From contig NZ_PDDM01000001.1 in assembly GCF_002914585.1 (NCBI RefSeq), positions 186,001 through 250,000 on the forward strand: a stretch of 64,000 nt of DNA, read 5' to 3'. Source of the stretch: Pseudanabaena sp. BC1403 (GTDB lineage Bacteria > Cyanobacteriota > Cyanobacteriia > Pseudanabaenales > Pseudanabaenaceae). The notes under the pieces were generated by a model, which was given only the letters and a program-made list of their open reading frames with translations, did no database searches and was not told the DNA's origin. A program made the translations under genes and the position numbers. This document shows, piece by piece, positions 27,801-37,023 of this stretch. How positions within the stretch are numbered: position 1 is the first letter of the stretch; every line of letters begins with the position of its first letter.

Positions 27801-30800
27801 AGCGCACTGAGAGCATGGAGCCACTGGGTAATGCGCCCATCATCCGAGCACGAGTCGCTACTAGTCTCAACCCATCTTCTAACGAAAATACACCCGATAA
27901 ACATGCTGCAACAAATTCGCCAATACTATGCCCAATCATCGCTGCGGGGCGAACACCCCAACTCTGCCAGAGCAGGGCAAGCGCATATTCAATCGTGAAC
28001 AAAGCAGGTTGAGTGTATTGGGTCTGGCGGAGCAAAGCCGTAGCAGCCTCGTCACCATCGTTGCTTTGGGGCGGATAAATGACTTGAAGTAGCTCTCGAT
28101 CCAGTAACGGTTTGAGAATCTCTGCACAGCGATCAACTGCATCTCGAAATACTATTTCATGTTCGTAGAAATACTTGCCCATGTGGAGGTATTGCGAACC
28201 CTGACCGGGAAACATGAACACTACATCTGGATTGCGAATTTCACTTAGTCGAGTGGCACTACGTTTTACATCCAGAGATTCTAGCGTTGTGATCGCTTCT
28301 ATGAGATCGCGACAAACAACAAAACGGCGATGATTGTATGCTTTCCTACCATGGTCAAGGGTATAAGCAACATCTGCCAAGTTCGACTCAACATTTTGAG
28401 TGAAGTAGTCCTTGAGGCTCGTCGTGGTCTGCTCTAGAGCCGTACTAGTTTTTGCTGACAATCGCAACAATTGATAGGGGCGAGAAGGGCTTGATTCCTG
28501 CACTGATGGGGCTTCTTCTAAGACCACATGAGCATTTGTGCCGCCCACGCCAAAGGAACTAACTCCAGCGCGTCTTGGAGTTTCACGAGCGCTCCAATCT
28601 ACGAGTTTATTGTTGACATAAAAAGGACTATTCGCAAAGTCAATTTCTGGATTAGGTGCTTCAAAGTTAAGACTAGGTGGAATCTTTTTATAATAAAGCG
28701 CTAGTGAGGTTTTGATCAGTCCCGTCACACCAGCAGCAGCAACTAAATGACCGACGTTACTCTTAATGGAGCCGATCGCACAGAACTGAGTCGCATCGGT
28801 CTGAGCGCGAAAAGCTTGAGTCAGGGCTTCAATTTCGATCGGGTCGCCTAAGGGAGTCGCGGTTCCGTGGGTTTCGATATAAGTGATGGTTTCGGGATGG
28901 ATACCAGCTGAAGCTTGTGCCATAGCGATCGCACCAGCCTGCCCATTGACGCTGGGTGCAGTGAAACTGACCTTGTCCGTACCATCATTATTCATGCCTA
29001 CGCCTTTAATCACGGCATAGATGCGATCGCCATCATCTAATGCTTCCTCTAAACGTTTAAGTACAACAATACCTGCGCCACTATTAAACATTGTTCCTTG
29101 CGCATTAGCATCAAAGGGGCGACAACGCCCATCAGGAGAGAGCATACTACCTTCTTGATGGAGATAGCCGCGATTTTGGGGAGTGGTAATAGAAATACCA
29201 CCAGCTAAGGCAATATCACATTGATTACTCATCAACCCCTGAAACGCTTGAATTACAGCAACCAGAGATGTTGAGCAAGCTGTGTTAATGCTGAGACTTG
29301 GTCCCGTTAGACCTAGTTTATAGGAGGTGCGCGTGGTCACAAATTCCTTCTCATTCGCTAGCATCGTCTGAAATTCACCCAGTCGATTGATGATTTCGGA
29401 ACGACCGCAGATGTGATGCTCAAAGTATGTGTTTTGCCCAGAGCCAGCATATAATCCGATCGCACCATCGTAAGATTCAGGCATATAGCCCGAATTCTCT
29501 AAGGCTGTGTATGCTAACTCTAGGAATACCCTTGCTTGCGGATCCATGACTTCAGCTTCTCTGGGACTAATGCCAAAGAACGCTGCATCAAATGTTTCGG
29601 CTCCTTCAACGATGCCTCTGACACGGACATAGTTAGGGTCAGAACGTAATTCAATATCAACACTAGGATCGATTTCTGCATCAGTGAAAGTAGTACAGGA
29701 TTCTATCCCATTACAGAGATTCTGCCAAAGAGCTTCAACACTATCCGCACCAGGAAAGCGCCCAACCATACCAACAATTGCGATGCCATCTGAGTAAAGC
29801 TTTGGCGATTTCTGAAGAAGGCGATCGCGTTGGTTAATTTTCGGCAGATGGGGCTCTGACTGTTTGAGATCTTCGCGATCGAGATATTGGGCTAACGTGC
29901 GGATGGTTGGATACTGGTAAAGCTTGACAGCACGAAATTCAGAACCTAATTGTTTTTGAACTCTTGTAACCATCTGTAAGCCCAGCAGAGAAGTCCCGCC
30001 AATATCAAAAAAGTTATCTTCGATGCCAACCTGCTCCAAGCCCAAAACGCTACACCAGATTTCAGCAAGTATGCGTTCTTTAGGTGTATTGGGAGCAATA
30101 AAGTTTGCGCCACCTCCCATAACTACAGGGGCTGGTAAAGCACGGCGATCGGCCTTGCCATTGGGCGTTAAGGGGATTTTATCTAAAACAATAATCGCCG
30201 CAGGAATCATGTAATCAGCTAACTGATCTTGCAAATAAGACTTAATTAGATTGACATTAGGCGAATGCTCCGCTCTCGGTGTTATATAAGCAACCAGTTT
30301 CTTGCTGCCAGGAATATCTTCACGTACTATCACTACAGCATCACGAACACTTTCATGCTGACTCAAAGCTGCTTCAATCTCACCTAGTTCAATGCGGAAG
30401 CCGCGAATTTTTACCTGATTATCTAGTCGCTCTACAAACTCAATCGTGCCATCTGGCAACCAACGCACCCGATCGCCAGTTTTATAAAGTCGTTTTGAAG
30501 AATCAGAGCTAAATGGATTGGGAATAAACTTCTCTGCCGTCAAATCGGGGCGATTGATATACTCGCGAGCCAGACCATCTCCGCCAACATGCAGCTCTCC
30601 CAATATACCAATGGGAACTGGTTGACCATTAGTATCGAGAATGTAAACCTGAGTATTAGAGATCGGTCTGCCAATAGGAACGGATGTCACTCGATCTGCT
30701 AATGGTCGAGGGATACGATAGCAGCATGTAAAGGTTGTATTTTCAGTTGGCCCATATCCATTAATTAACTGTGTCTTAGGGAGATGCTTTTGTGCCAGAC

Positions 30801-32454
30801 GAATAAAACTTGGAGAGAGTGCTTCGCCACCTGTGAGTAATTCTTTCACCCCAGAGAGAGCTTCTGGGGCTTCAGCAATGATCGCATTAAACAGAGCTGC
30901 GGTTAGCCACATGGTTGTAACACCATAATTTTGAATAACCTTTCTCAAATCTTGGGGATCGGGAATGCCATCGTTTGGGAACAAAACACAGCATCCACCA
31001 TGGAGCAACGCACCCCAAATCTCTAAAGTAGCGGCATCAAAAGAAATAGGCGCTAGTTGCAGCAAGGTTTGATTGCCATCTAAATCTGTAAAGTTTGTGC
31101 CACAGACTAGTCTAGCAACAGCTCTGTGAGGAATAGCAACTCCTTTCGGGCGACCTGTTGAACCAGAGGTATAGTTGATATACGCTAAGCTATCAGCATT
31201 GACCGTTGTTCCAATTGGAATGCCTGCTGTGCTCCCATCACCCCAGTTCGCTTCTAGACAAATAATATGTGATTGAGTAGGCGGTAAACGATCGCGCAGA
31301 CGTGCCTGCGTAATCAATACGGGAGCTTGAGTATCCTCTAACATAAATGCAAGGCGCTCTTGCGGATATGCTGGATCGAGCGGAACATAGACTCCACCTG
31401 CTTTGAGAATCCCTAGGATGGCAACAATTGTCTCGATAGACCTTTCTAAACACATTGCCACAAAAGTCTCAGCGACTACTCCAAACTGTTGCAGATCACA
31501 AGCAAGCTTGTTAGCTCGATCATCCAACTCCCTATATGTCAAACTTGTTTCAGATCCTGAGCCTAAGGATGGAAGGATGACTGCAATCTTGTCGGGCGTT
31601 TTCGCTACCTGTTCTACAAATATCTCATGAATTGTTCGATCCGAAGGATAGTCTACTTGTGTATTATTCCACTCAACTAGGATCTGATGGCGTTCGGCGG
31701 TCGCTAGGATTGGCAAATTTGCAAGGTTCTGATTGGGATTCGTGATTAGTCCTTCTAGTAAAGTTTGTAAATGCCCCAAAAGGCGAACGATCGTAGCTTC
31801 TTGAAAACGGTTGCGATCGTATCTAACTTGAAAAGTGAACTCTGGTTCTACCTTAACGACAATAGTTATTGGATAATTAGCTAATGGAGCAGCTCCTTGC
31901 TCTAGTTCATCAAGTACCAGCAAAGTCTCAAACATCAACATTACCGAGGGGATATTACTCCATTCTTGGATTTGACTTATTGATACTTGACCGTATGTTT
32001 GTAGAACCTTCCACTGCTCTTGAATACGATGCAGCCAAGGTAAAAGCAATGTCTCAGAACTAGTCTTGATGCGTAAAGGAATGAGACAACTATTATTATG
32101 ATCGATTTTTTCTGTCGCCTTAGTCCCAAACTGAAATCCAAAAACTACGTCTTCATCACCGCTATACCGATTGAGGAGCAGAGTCCAAATTCCTTGCAAT
32201 ACGGCTGAAATTTCTAGATTGTGTTCGCAAATAAAATCATTAAAAGCAGAAGTCAAAGATTCATTAAGGCAAACAAAATGAGTCTGATATTCAACCAATG
32301 ATGAATTGCTTTTAGACAGTACAGAATCACCACCTAAAAATGTGCTTGCACTGATTCCATTTAAAAACTCTGCCCAGAAAGGCTCTTGACTAGTAAAAGC
32401 AGTTTTTGTTATAGATTCTGTATGTTCAACACCAATTCCAGAGCTTGTTTTCAT
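24805..32454 (-). CDS. Hybrid NRPS-PKS with terminal aminotransferase (starter megasynthase)
   Basis: 2549 residues and first in the cluster. Order: a truncated condensation domain (about 1-235; C-terminal half only, no HHxxxDG), adenylation (250-770; YTSGSTGRPKG near 427, GYGPTENT near 566), carrier (GGTSLLG, Ser near 820), ketosynthase (885-1310; NTACSTS near 1060, ETHGTAT, KSNVGH), acyltransferase (1400-1700; GHSIGE near 1510, HAFH near 1607, so malonyl-CoA), ACP (GLDSLS near 1852), a Pro/Thr/Gln linker, and a class III PLP aminotransferase (2020-2470; ATYGKVVGGGLP Lys near 2326). The A code read against GrsA is D-A-L-W-L-G-G-T-F-K, valine-like. There is no ketoreductase. The logic predicts Val, one malonate extension, then conversion of the beta-keto group to an amine. 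Similar ACP-aminotransferase fusions act in microcystin, microginin and iturin pathways. Confidence 0.95.
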   Translation of the reverse strand: MKTSSGIGVEHTESITKTAFTSQEPFWAEFLNGISASTFLGGDSVLSKSNSSLVEYQTHFVCLNESLTSAFNDFICEHNLEISAVLQGIWTLLLNRYSGDEDVVFGFQFGTKATEKIDHNNSCLIPLRIKTSSETLLLPWLHRIQEQWKVLQTYGQVSISQIQEWSNIPSVMLMFETLLVLDELEQGAAPLANYPITIVVKVEPEFTFQVRYDRNRFQEATIVRLLGHLQTLLEGLITNPNQNLANLPILATAERHQILVEWNNTQVDYPSDRTIHEIFVEQVAKTPDKIAVILPSLGSGSETSLTYRELDDRANKLACDLQQFGVVAETFVAMCLERSIETIVAILGILKAGGVYVPLDPAYPQERLAFMLEDTQAPVLITQARLRDRLPPTQSHIICLEANWGDGSTAGIPIGTTVNADSLAYINYTSGSTGRPKGVAIPHRAVARLVCGTNFTDLDGNQTLLQLAPISFDAATLEIWGALLHGGCCVLFPNDGIPDPQDLRKVIQNYGVTTMWLTAALFNAIIAEAPEALSGVKELLTGGEALSPSFIRLAQKHLPKTQLINGYGPTENTTFTCCYRIPRPLADRVTSVPIGRPISNTQVYILDTNGQPVPIGILGELHVGGDGLAREYINRPDLTAEKFIPNPFSSDSSKRLYKTGDRVRWLPDGTIEFVERLDNQVKIRGFRIELGEIEAALSQHESVRDAVVIVREDIPGSKKLVAYITPRAEHSPNVNLIKSYLQDQLADYMIPAAIIVLDKIPLTPNGKADRRALPAPVVMGGGANFIAPNTPKERILAEIWCSVLGLEQVGIEDNFFDIGGTSLLGLQMVTRVQKQLGSEFRAVKLYQYPTIRTLAQYLDREDLKQSEPHLPKINQRDRLLQKSPKLYSDGIAIVGMVGRFPGADSVEALWQNLCNGIESCTTFTDAEIDPSVDIELRSDPNYVRVRGIVEGAETFDAAFFGISPREAEVMDPQARVFLELAYTALENSGYMPESYDGAIGLYAGSGQNTYFEHHICGRSEIINRLGEFQTMLANEKEFVTTRTSYKLGLTGPSLSINTACSTSLVAVIQAFQGLMSNQCDIALAGGISITTPQNRGYLHQEGSMLSPDGRCRPFDANAQGTMFNSGAGIVVLKRLEEALDDGDRIYAVIKGVGMNNDGTDKVSFTAPSVNGQAGAIAMAQASAGIHPETITYIETHGTATPLGDPIEIEALTQAFRAQTDATQFCAIGSIKSNVGHLVAAAGVTGLIKTSLALYYKKIPPSLNFEAPNPEIDFANSPFYVNNKLVDWSARETPRRAGVSSFGVGGTNAHVVLEEAPSVQESSPSRPYQLLRLSAKTSTALEQTTTSLKDYFTQNVESNLADVAYTLDHGRKAYNHRRFVVCRDLIEAITTLESLDVKRSATRLSEIRNPDVVFMFPGQGSQYLHMGKYFYEHEIVFRDAVDRCAEILKPLLDRELLQVIYPPQSNDGDEAATALLRQTQYTQPALFTIEYALALLWQSWGVRPAAMIGHSIGEFVAACLSGVFSLEDGLRLVATRARMMGALPSGSMLSVRLPTDVLQKRLSADLAIAAVNGSSLCVVAGPTQQVDNLQQQLESEEIVCRTLHTSHAFHSPMMDPIIEPFAEIVKTIQLSPPQIPFVSTVTTEWITDAQATDPMYWASHLRATVRFAEGAKKLWERPERVLLEVGPRTTTATLARQQAKDIKRQIAISSLSSTADDDAEWAAILQAVGQLWLAGVDLDRQQFYADEYRHRIPLPTYPFERKRYWIDPKPAIEQTLALQQNTESIPIQTTETQSLPISQTNLNSQPKLEVKAHTMTEARKQQLIPQLQEVLETTSGLEIDGSDGTITFLEMGLDSLSLTQVAMALKKKFKVKITFRHLLEDYPNLDTLSDFVLRSLPADAFPAPLATPVAAIPTTVSPTLPAATLVATPTPPSTYTPAMSNPIGQTNTVYNNGSVLPSISPELAGTMQAVVAQQLQIMAQQLQLLGQAGGSAPVFPLATATPVLSEPQPIIQTEISVPIAAATTPEIEEPKPKKSFGPGAKIEKSVSATLTAEQQKSLDRIMARYIARTQESKRQTQEHRKYLADPRTVSGFTPLLKEMVYPIVTDRASGSKLWDVDGNEYVDITNGFGLNFFGWSPDFVTEAVKAQLDKGIEIGPQTPLAGKVAKLIAEFTGMERVAFCNTGSEAVMATLRLARTVTGRDLVATFAGDYHGTFDEVLYRQGPKLKTLPAAPGILPSMFENLLVLDYNTPESLQILRDRADDLAAILVEPVRSRDPNLQPKEFLQDLRSLTEQSGTAYIFDEVVTGFRVHPGGAQAYFNIQADMATYGKVVGGGLPIGIVAGKAEYMDALDGGFWQYGDSSIPEVGVTFFAGTFVRHPMALAAAEAVLNKLKAGGPELQRSLADKVSKFATHLNQYFKQIEAPIEIAHFSSYFYINYPHESPYASLIFYLLREKGVHVWDHRPCFFTLSHSDADIEFVIRAFKDSVAEMQMIGFLPQPTNSSNGSAAGGFDRNRPPQPGARLGRDPEGNPAWYIPDLDNPGKYLQLGNVA

Positions 32455-33017
32455 CAGAAGTCTGCATATAGGGTTATTTGAAAATGAGTATGTAAAAATG
32501 AGTATGACTAATAATTTCGTAATACTCTCGATTTAAAATTAGAATTTAGCATTTTATACCGCATTTGTAAACCCATAGTTGTTAAGAAACTAAGAAAAAG
32601 ATGGTATATTTAAGTTATAGGAAAGTTATATAGAAAAGTTATATATTGATATACCTTAGTTATTTTTTTATTGGCTTCAGATTTATTAGAAGAAAAGCTT
32701 TTGGGGCTTTATTTAAATTGTAGACAAGTGAATTGATATACTTTTTTGAACTTTTACTTGACAGAGATCACAAACTGCATTGCAATCATCATTAAATCAA
32801 AAGCTAATACATAATTACATTTCAAGCTTTCTCCAAAAACGATTACTGAAAAGCAATAAAAGTCCCTATAATCGATGAATCAGGTGACAGCCTGAATATA
32901 GAATTTGTCAAAGACCTGCAAATAGAAAGGATAAAACTGCATAGAAAAAAAGCGATCGCCTATAAATAAAATTAATAGGCGATCGCTTTTTTATTGTTAG
33001 TTAAGTTAAATCAGAAA
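32455..33017. other. 563-bp intergenic region upstream of the NRPS/PKS operon
   Basis: Strongly AT-rich and without a gene. It presumably holds the promoter of the megasynthase (start 32454). Repeated AAGTTATAT-like runs occur near 32615-32650, and GGTATAT (32602) faces ATATACC (32649). The far end carries the ndhF terminator (32946-32992). Confidence 0.6.
32946..32992 (-). terminator. ndhF terminator containing HIP1
   Basis: Perfect 18-bp stem 32946-32963/32975-32992 with an 11-nt loop. It is built on the GCGATCGC octamer and flanked by an A-run and a T-run, which is a rho-independent shape. It lies 26 bp beyond the ndhF stop. Confidence 0.88.
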
Positions 33018-35030
33018 TTAAATCGAAGTAACAATTACGAAACCAAGAACTCCGATAAAAATGACAAGGGCATAAAATTGCGCTTTGCCATTTTCAAAGT
33101 ATTTCAAGCCTTCGCCAGTAACTACAGTCACAAAACCTGCAAGGTTAACCACACCATCAACGATTTTGGCATCTACCTCTAACACTTGACGTGCTAGACG
33201 GCGGGAGCCGATTACAAATACAGCTTCGTAAATTTCGTCAATGTACCATTTGTTTTTCGAGAGCTTGTAAAGAGGTTCGATAGATTTTGCGATCGCACTA
33301 GGATCGATCTTCTTTTGCATATACATCAAGATTGCCAAAGAAATTCCAATCAAACCAATACCAATTGAACTACCACCCATTATCAGGAATTCAGGAGTAA
33401 AACCTTCAACGGGAACTTCGGTGATTTTTTCCGATGGGGCATGGATAAAGTACTCGAAGTAATTGCCTAGAGGAGTACCAACTAGACCAATCAGCATCGA
33501 AGGAATTGCCAAAGCCATCAGAGGGAACGTCATCGTAATTGGCGATTCATGAGGCTTGCTGGCATGATGATGATCATGTCCTTCATCCGCTTTAGATTCT
33601 TTGCCAGCAGAATTTTCGGCTTTGACCATTGCTAGTAGTTTCTTATCAGTACCGCGAAAATCACCTTCAAAAGTAGTGAAGTACATACGGAACATATAGA
33701 AAGCAGTGATCCCCGCCGTCGCAAAACCAATCGCCCAGAGTGCAGGATTGGCTCTGAAAGTTGAAGCGAGAATCTCATCCTTTGACCAGAAACCAGCGAA
33801 TGGAGGAATACCACTAATTGCCAGAGTCCCAATGAAAAAAGTGATTGCGGTAATTGGCATGTACTTGCGTAATCCACCCATTACGCGCATATCTTGAGCA
33901 ACATCGGGATCATGTCCTACGACTTCTTCCATGCCGTGAATGACTGAACCAGAACCGAGGAACATCATCGCTTTGAAATAAGCGTGAGTCATTAGGTGAA
34001 ATAAGCCTGCACTATAAGCACCTACTCCCATACCCATAACCATGTAGCCCAACTGGGATACAGTGGAATAGGCCAAACCTTTTTTGATGTCATTCTGGGT
34101 GATCGCGATGCTTGCGCCCAAAAATGCCGTAAATGCTCCTGTCCAAGCGATCATATTCATCACCGCTGGAATTTCTTCAAATACAGGGAACATCCGCGCA
34201 ATTAGAAATACGCCAGCAGCAACCATCGTTGCTGCATGGATCAAAGCTGAAATCGGTGTAGGACCTTCCATTGCGTCAGGAAGCCATACATGCAGAGGGA
34301 ATTGGGCAGATTTGGCGGCTGGCCCCATAAATACAAGAATTGCAAATAGGGTAGCGAGACCAACACTCAATGCTCCTGACTCAACTAATTCGCTGAGCCG
34401 TTCTCCCATTTCGGTGAATTCAAATGTACCCGTAGCCCAATAAAGACCAAGCAGACCCAGTAGTAACCCAAAGTCGCCGACACGGTTAGTTACGAAGGCT
34501 TTTTGGCAAGCATCGGCAGCCCCTTTGCGATCAAACCAAAAGCCAATCAGCAAGTAGGAACACATCCCCACTAGTTCCCAGAAAATATAAATCTGTACCA
34601 AGTTTGGGCTAACGACTAAGCCCAACATGGAGGATGTGAATAAACTCAGGTAAGCATAAAATCTTACATAGCTGGGATCATGCGCCATGTAGCCATCGGT
34701 GTAAATTTGCACCAAAAAGGCAACGGTGGTGACGATCACTAGCATAAGAGCAGTGAGGTGATCGATCACAAATCCCATGTTCAGATGAAAGCTACCTGCT
34801 TGTGCCCACTCAAAGGTGTAGAGATAAGGATCATGTCCTTGAATCTGACTCCAGAGTAGATTGATAGCCATCACCATTGCGCCGCCTGTGGCGGAGACGC
34901 TGAGGACAGACCAAAGCGATCGCAGTTTGTTGGTGGATTTGTTAAAGGTAATCAGTCCTGTGCCGATAATCAGTGCTGCGGCGAGTGGCAGCAGGGGAAT
35001 CAGCCATGCGTATTGATATGCAAAGTCCAT
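33018..35030 (-). CDS. ndhF: NAD(P)H-quinone oxidoreductase (NDH-1) subunit 5 / NdhF
   Basis: Antiporter-like proton-pumping subunit of the thylakoid NDH-1 complex, used in respiration and cyclic electron flow. 670 residues is the usual length for NdhF1. It shows about 15 hydrophobic helices, starting MDFAYQYAWLIPLLPLAAA. The conserved core includes WELVGMCSYLLIGFW, the FVTNRVGDFG motif, HVWLPDAMEGPTPISALIHA and GLAYSTVSQLGYM. A His-rich cytoplasmic loop (GHDHHHASKPHE) and the long lateral C-terminal helix region follow. No ndhD is adjacent. The promoter is presumably in the divergent gap 35031-35196. Confidence 0.97.
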   Translation of the reverse strand: MDFAYQYAWLIPLLPLAAALIIGTGLITFNKSTNKLRSLWSVLSVSATGGAMVMAINLLWSQIQGHDPYLYTFEWAQAGSFHLNMGFVIDHLTALMLVIVTTVAFLVQIYTDGYMAHDPSYVRFYAYLSLFTSSMLGLVVSPNLVQIYIFWELVGMCSYLLIGFWFDRKGAADACQKAFVTNRVGDFGLLLGLLGLYWATGTFEFTEMGERLSELVESGALSVGLATLFAILVFMGPAAKSAQFPLHVWLPDAMEGPTPISALIHAATMVAAGVFLIARMFPVFEEIPAVMNMIAWTGAFTAFLGASIAITQNDIKKGLAYSTVSQLGYMVMGMGVGAYSAGLFHLMTHAYFKAMMFLGSGSVIHGMEEVVGHDPDVAQDMRVMGGLRKYMPITAITFFIGTLAISGIPPFAGFWSKDEILASTFRANPALWAIGFATAGITAFYMFRMYFTTFEGDFRGTDKKLLAMVKAENSAGKESKADEGHDHHHASKPHESPITMTFPLMALAIPSMLIGLVGTPLGNYFEYFIHAPSEKITEVPVEGFTPEFLIMGGSSIGIGLIGISLAILMYMQKKIDPSAIAKSIEPLYKLSKNKWYIDEIYEAVFVIGSRRLARQVLEVDAKIVDGVVNLAGFVTVVTGEGLKYFENGKAQFYALVIFIGVLGFVIVTSI

Positions 35031-35196
35031 AGGTCGCGTTTGAACGCAAAGTTTATTGTAGAGATCCTTTTAATAAGTCAGTTTACTACAGGGCGATCAG
35101 GTACGATGTGTTAACCATGAGCATTGTTACTTAATTAAGCCAAGACTTTAGAAAAATTTAATCCTTGACCAGTCATTGCAATTCCGCTTAGGATTG

Positions 35197-35227
35197 AGTA
35201 AAGGCGGCGCATCGCGCCGCTTTTACT
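35197..35227. repeat. Hairpin upstream of the aminotransferase
   Basis: Arms 35197-35210 and 35214-35227 pair over 14 bp with one G-T (centre GGCGCATCGCGCC), followed by TTTTT. It lies in the leader, which argues against the longer reading frame starting at 35176 and could act as an attenuator. Confidence 0.7.
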
Positions 35228-35250
35228 TTTTGAAGTTTAGAGATATTACC

Positions 35251-36408
35251 TTGACTACTGTTTCGCTATCACAACGCGCTATTCAAATTAAAGAGTCACA
35301 AATTCGCGAAGCTTCCCGCTATTGTGAAAAGTTTGGGGCAATTAACCTTGCTCAAGGGTTGCCCGATTTCCCTGCGCCAGAAGCGATCAAAGAATCCGCA
35401 AGAGCGGCTATCTCCCTAGATTTCAATCAATATGCTGATAGTTGGGGCTGGGACAAGTTGCGCGAGGCGATCGCTGAAAAAATGCAACGAGACAACCAAA
35501 TCACCATCGATCCTGATAAGGAAGTCACCGTTTGTTGTGGTGCGACAGAAGGACTAAATATTGCCCTGATGACGCTGATCAATCAAGGCGATCGCGTTTT
35601 AATTTTTGAGCCATTTTACGAAAATTACATCCCTAATCTGGCGACTGTTGGCGGTATTCCTGAATTTATTACGCTGCAACCACCTCAATGGGAAATCACC
35701 CAAGAAATCCTTGAGCCTGCATTTAAGAAGGGAATTAAAGCTGTAATCATTAATAGTCCAGCCAATCCCACGGGCAAAGTCTGGACTCGGACAGAACTAG
35801 AACTCATCGCTAAGCTCTGCCAGCAGTATGATGTCTATGCAATTACCGATGAGATTTACGAATACATCATCTATGAAGGCGAACATATTAGCTTGATGAG
35901 TATTGAAGGAATGCGCGATCGCACGATTGTAGTGAATGGATTCTCGAAAACCTTTTGTATTACAGGCTGGCGGTTAGGCTATACAGTTGCAAATTCTGAG
36001 CTGACCGCAGCGATGCGACGGATTCATGACTTTATTACGATTTGCGCCCCTGCACCTTTGCAACATGCAGCCTTGACAGCTATGGAGTTTGGGCGCGAAT
36101 ATTTCACACAATTGGCACTAGATTACAAACGTAAACGAGATATGCTTTACCCAGCCTTGGTAGAGCTAGGTCTATCTCCTGTAATGCCTAGAGGCGCGTA
36201 TTACATCTGGACTGATAGCTCCGCGATCGCGTTAGATGCAGAAAGTGCAGCCTTTCGCCTCGCCAAGGAAGCCTTAGTTGCGGCTGTCCCAGGCAGTTGC
36301 TTTATTCAACCTGATCGCGACAAGGTAAATGGTTTAAGATTCTGTTTTGCTAAAAAAGATAGCACGATTGAATCTGCGGTCGAAAACCTGCGCAAATTCG
36401 AGCTATAG
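35251..36408 (+). CDS. PLP-dependent aminotransferase, class I/II
   Basis: Fold-type I transaminase of the kynurenine/methionine aminotransferase type. Clear motifs are NLAQGLPDFPAP, GATEGLN, NSPANPTGKVW, DEIYEYI (PLP-binding Asp/Tyr) and the Schiff-base Lys in GFSKTFCITGWRLGY. The frame runs from 35176, but its first 25 codons cross a hairpin. TTG at 35251 (LTTVSLSQRAIQIKES) matches the normal N-terminus of the family and gives 385 residues. It is divergent from ndhF. The substrate is uncertain; methionine/2-oxo-acid or glutamine transamination are typical of relatives. Confidence 0.88.
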   Translation: MTTVSLSQRAIQIKESQIREASRYCEKFGAINLAQGLPDFPAPEAIKESARAAISLDFNQYADSWGWDKLREAIAEKMQRDNQITIDPDKEVTVCCGATEGLNIALMTLINQGDRVLIFEPFYENYIPNLATVGGIPEFITLQPPQWEITQEILEPAFKKGIKAVIINSPANPTGKVWTRTELELIAKLCQQYDVYAITDEIYEYIIYEGEHISLMSIEGMRDRTIVVNGFSKTFCITGWRLGYTVANSELTAAMRRIHDFITICAPAPLQHAALTAMEFGREYFTQLALDYKRKRDMLYPALVELGLSPVMPRGAYYIWTDSSAIALDAESAAFRLAKEALVAAVPGSCFIQPDRDKVNGLRFCFAKKDSTIESAVENLRKFEL

Positions 36409-36565
36409 CCTGAATATGAATTGATGAATTTAGCAAAACTTACGGCAGTTTGCGATCAAAAGAATTACAATGAATTTCTTAAAAGATTTATTGTTTCAGG
36501 TTTGAGGGCAAAGTGATGTAAGTCTTGCTAAATTCCATTTAATTGTGACATCAGGGAGTAAGGCT

Positions 36566-36997
36566 ATGATTGAAAATGGGGAAGATAATGCGACAGCTAA
36601 AGCAATTAATCTGATGCATGATTATCCAGAGTTTATGAATTTACAAACTCTTGATATTTTATTGTTTCAAGGCTTACGAGCATCAATTGGCGACGATTTA
36701 TTCTTTTCTGACTTAGTGACAACTTATCTTAATTCAGCCGAAAATATGATAGATGAAATTCAGGCTGCTTTTACTGACCAAGATGCTTGTAAATTTGCAA
36801 TTGCTTCACATACTTTAAAATCGACTAGTGCTAGCATTGGAGCAGCTAGACTATCTCTAATCTGTAATTATTTAGAAAAAGGTAGCAAAACCAAAGAAAT
36901 TACAGTTTCAGCTGATATTTTAATTCTTCTCAATAATGAATATAATGAGGTAATTAAAGTGATAAAAACCCTTATCCTTGAGTTTATGGCACAATGA
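36566..36997 (+). CDS. Hpt (histidine phosphotransfer) domain protein
   Basis: 143 residues. I chose the ATG at 36566 because AGGGAG lies 8 nt upstream; the frame begins at GTG 36545. It is a helical-bundle Hpt domain with the phospho-accepting His in ASHTLKSTSASIGA. It would relay phosphate between a hybrid kinase and a response regulator in the cytoplasm. The family pattern LxxxxxxDLFFSDLVxxYLxxA is also visible. No kinase is adjacent; the partial kinase at the left edge is 36 kb away. Its partner is unknown. Confidence 0.87.
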   Translation: MIENGEDNATAKAINLMHDYPEFMNLQTLDILLFQGLRASIGDDLFFSDLVTTYLNSAENMIDEIQAAFTDQDACKFAIASHTLKSTSASIGAARLSLICNYLEKGSKTKEITVSADILILLNNEYNEVIKVIKTLILEFMAQ

Positions 36998-37023
36998 TCA
37001 CAAATTAACTAGATTGCTAATCT

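Noticed and set aside
35176-35250. N-terminal extension of the aminotransferase
   Set aside because: The stretch crosses a hairpin with a T-run and does not match the family N-terminus; the TTG at 35251 fits better.
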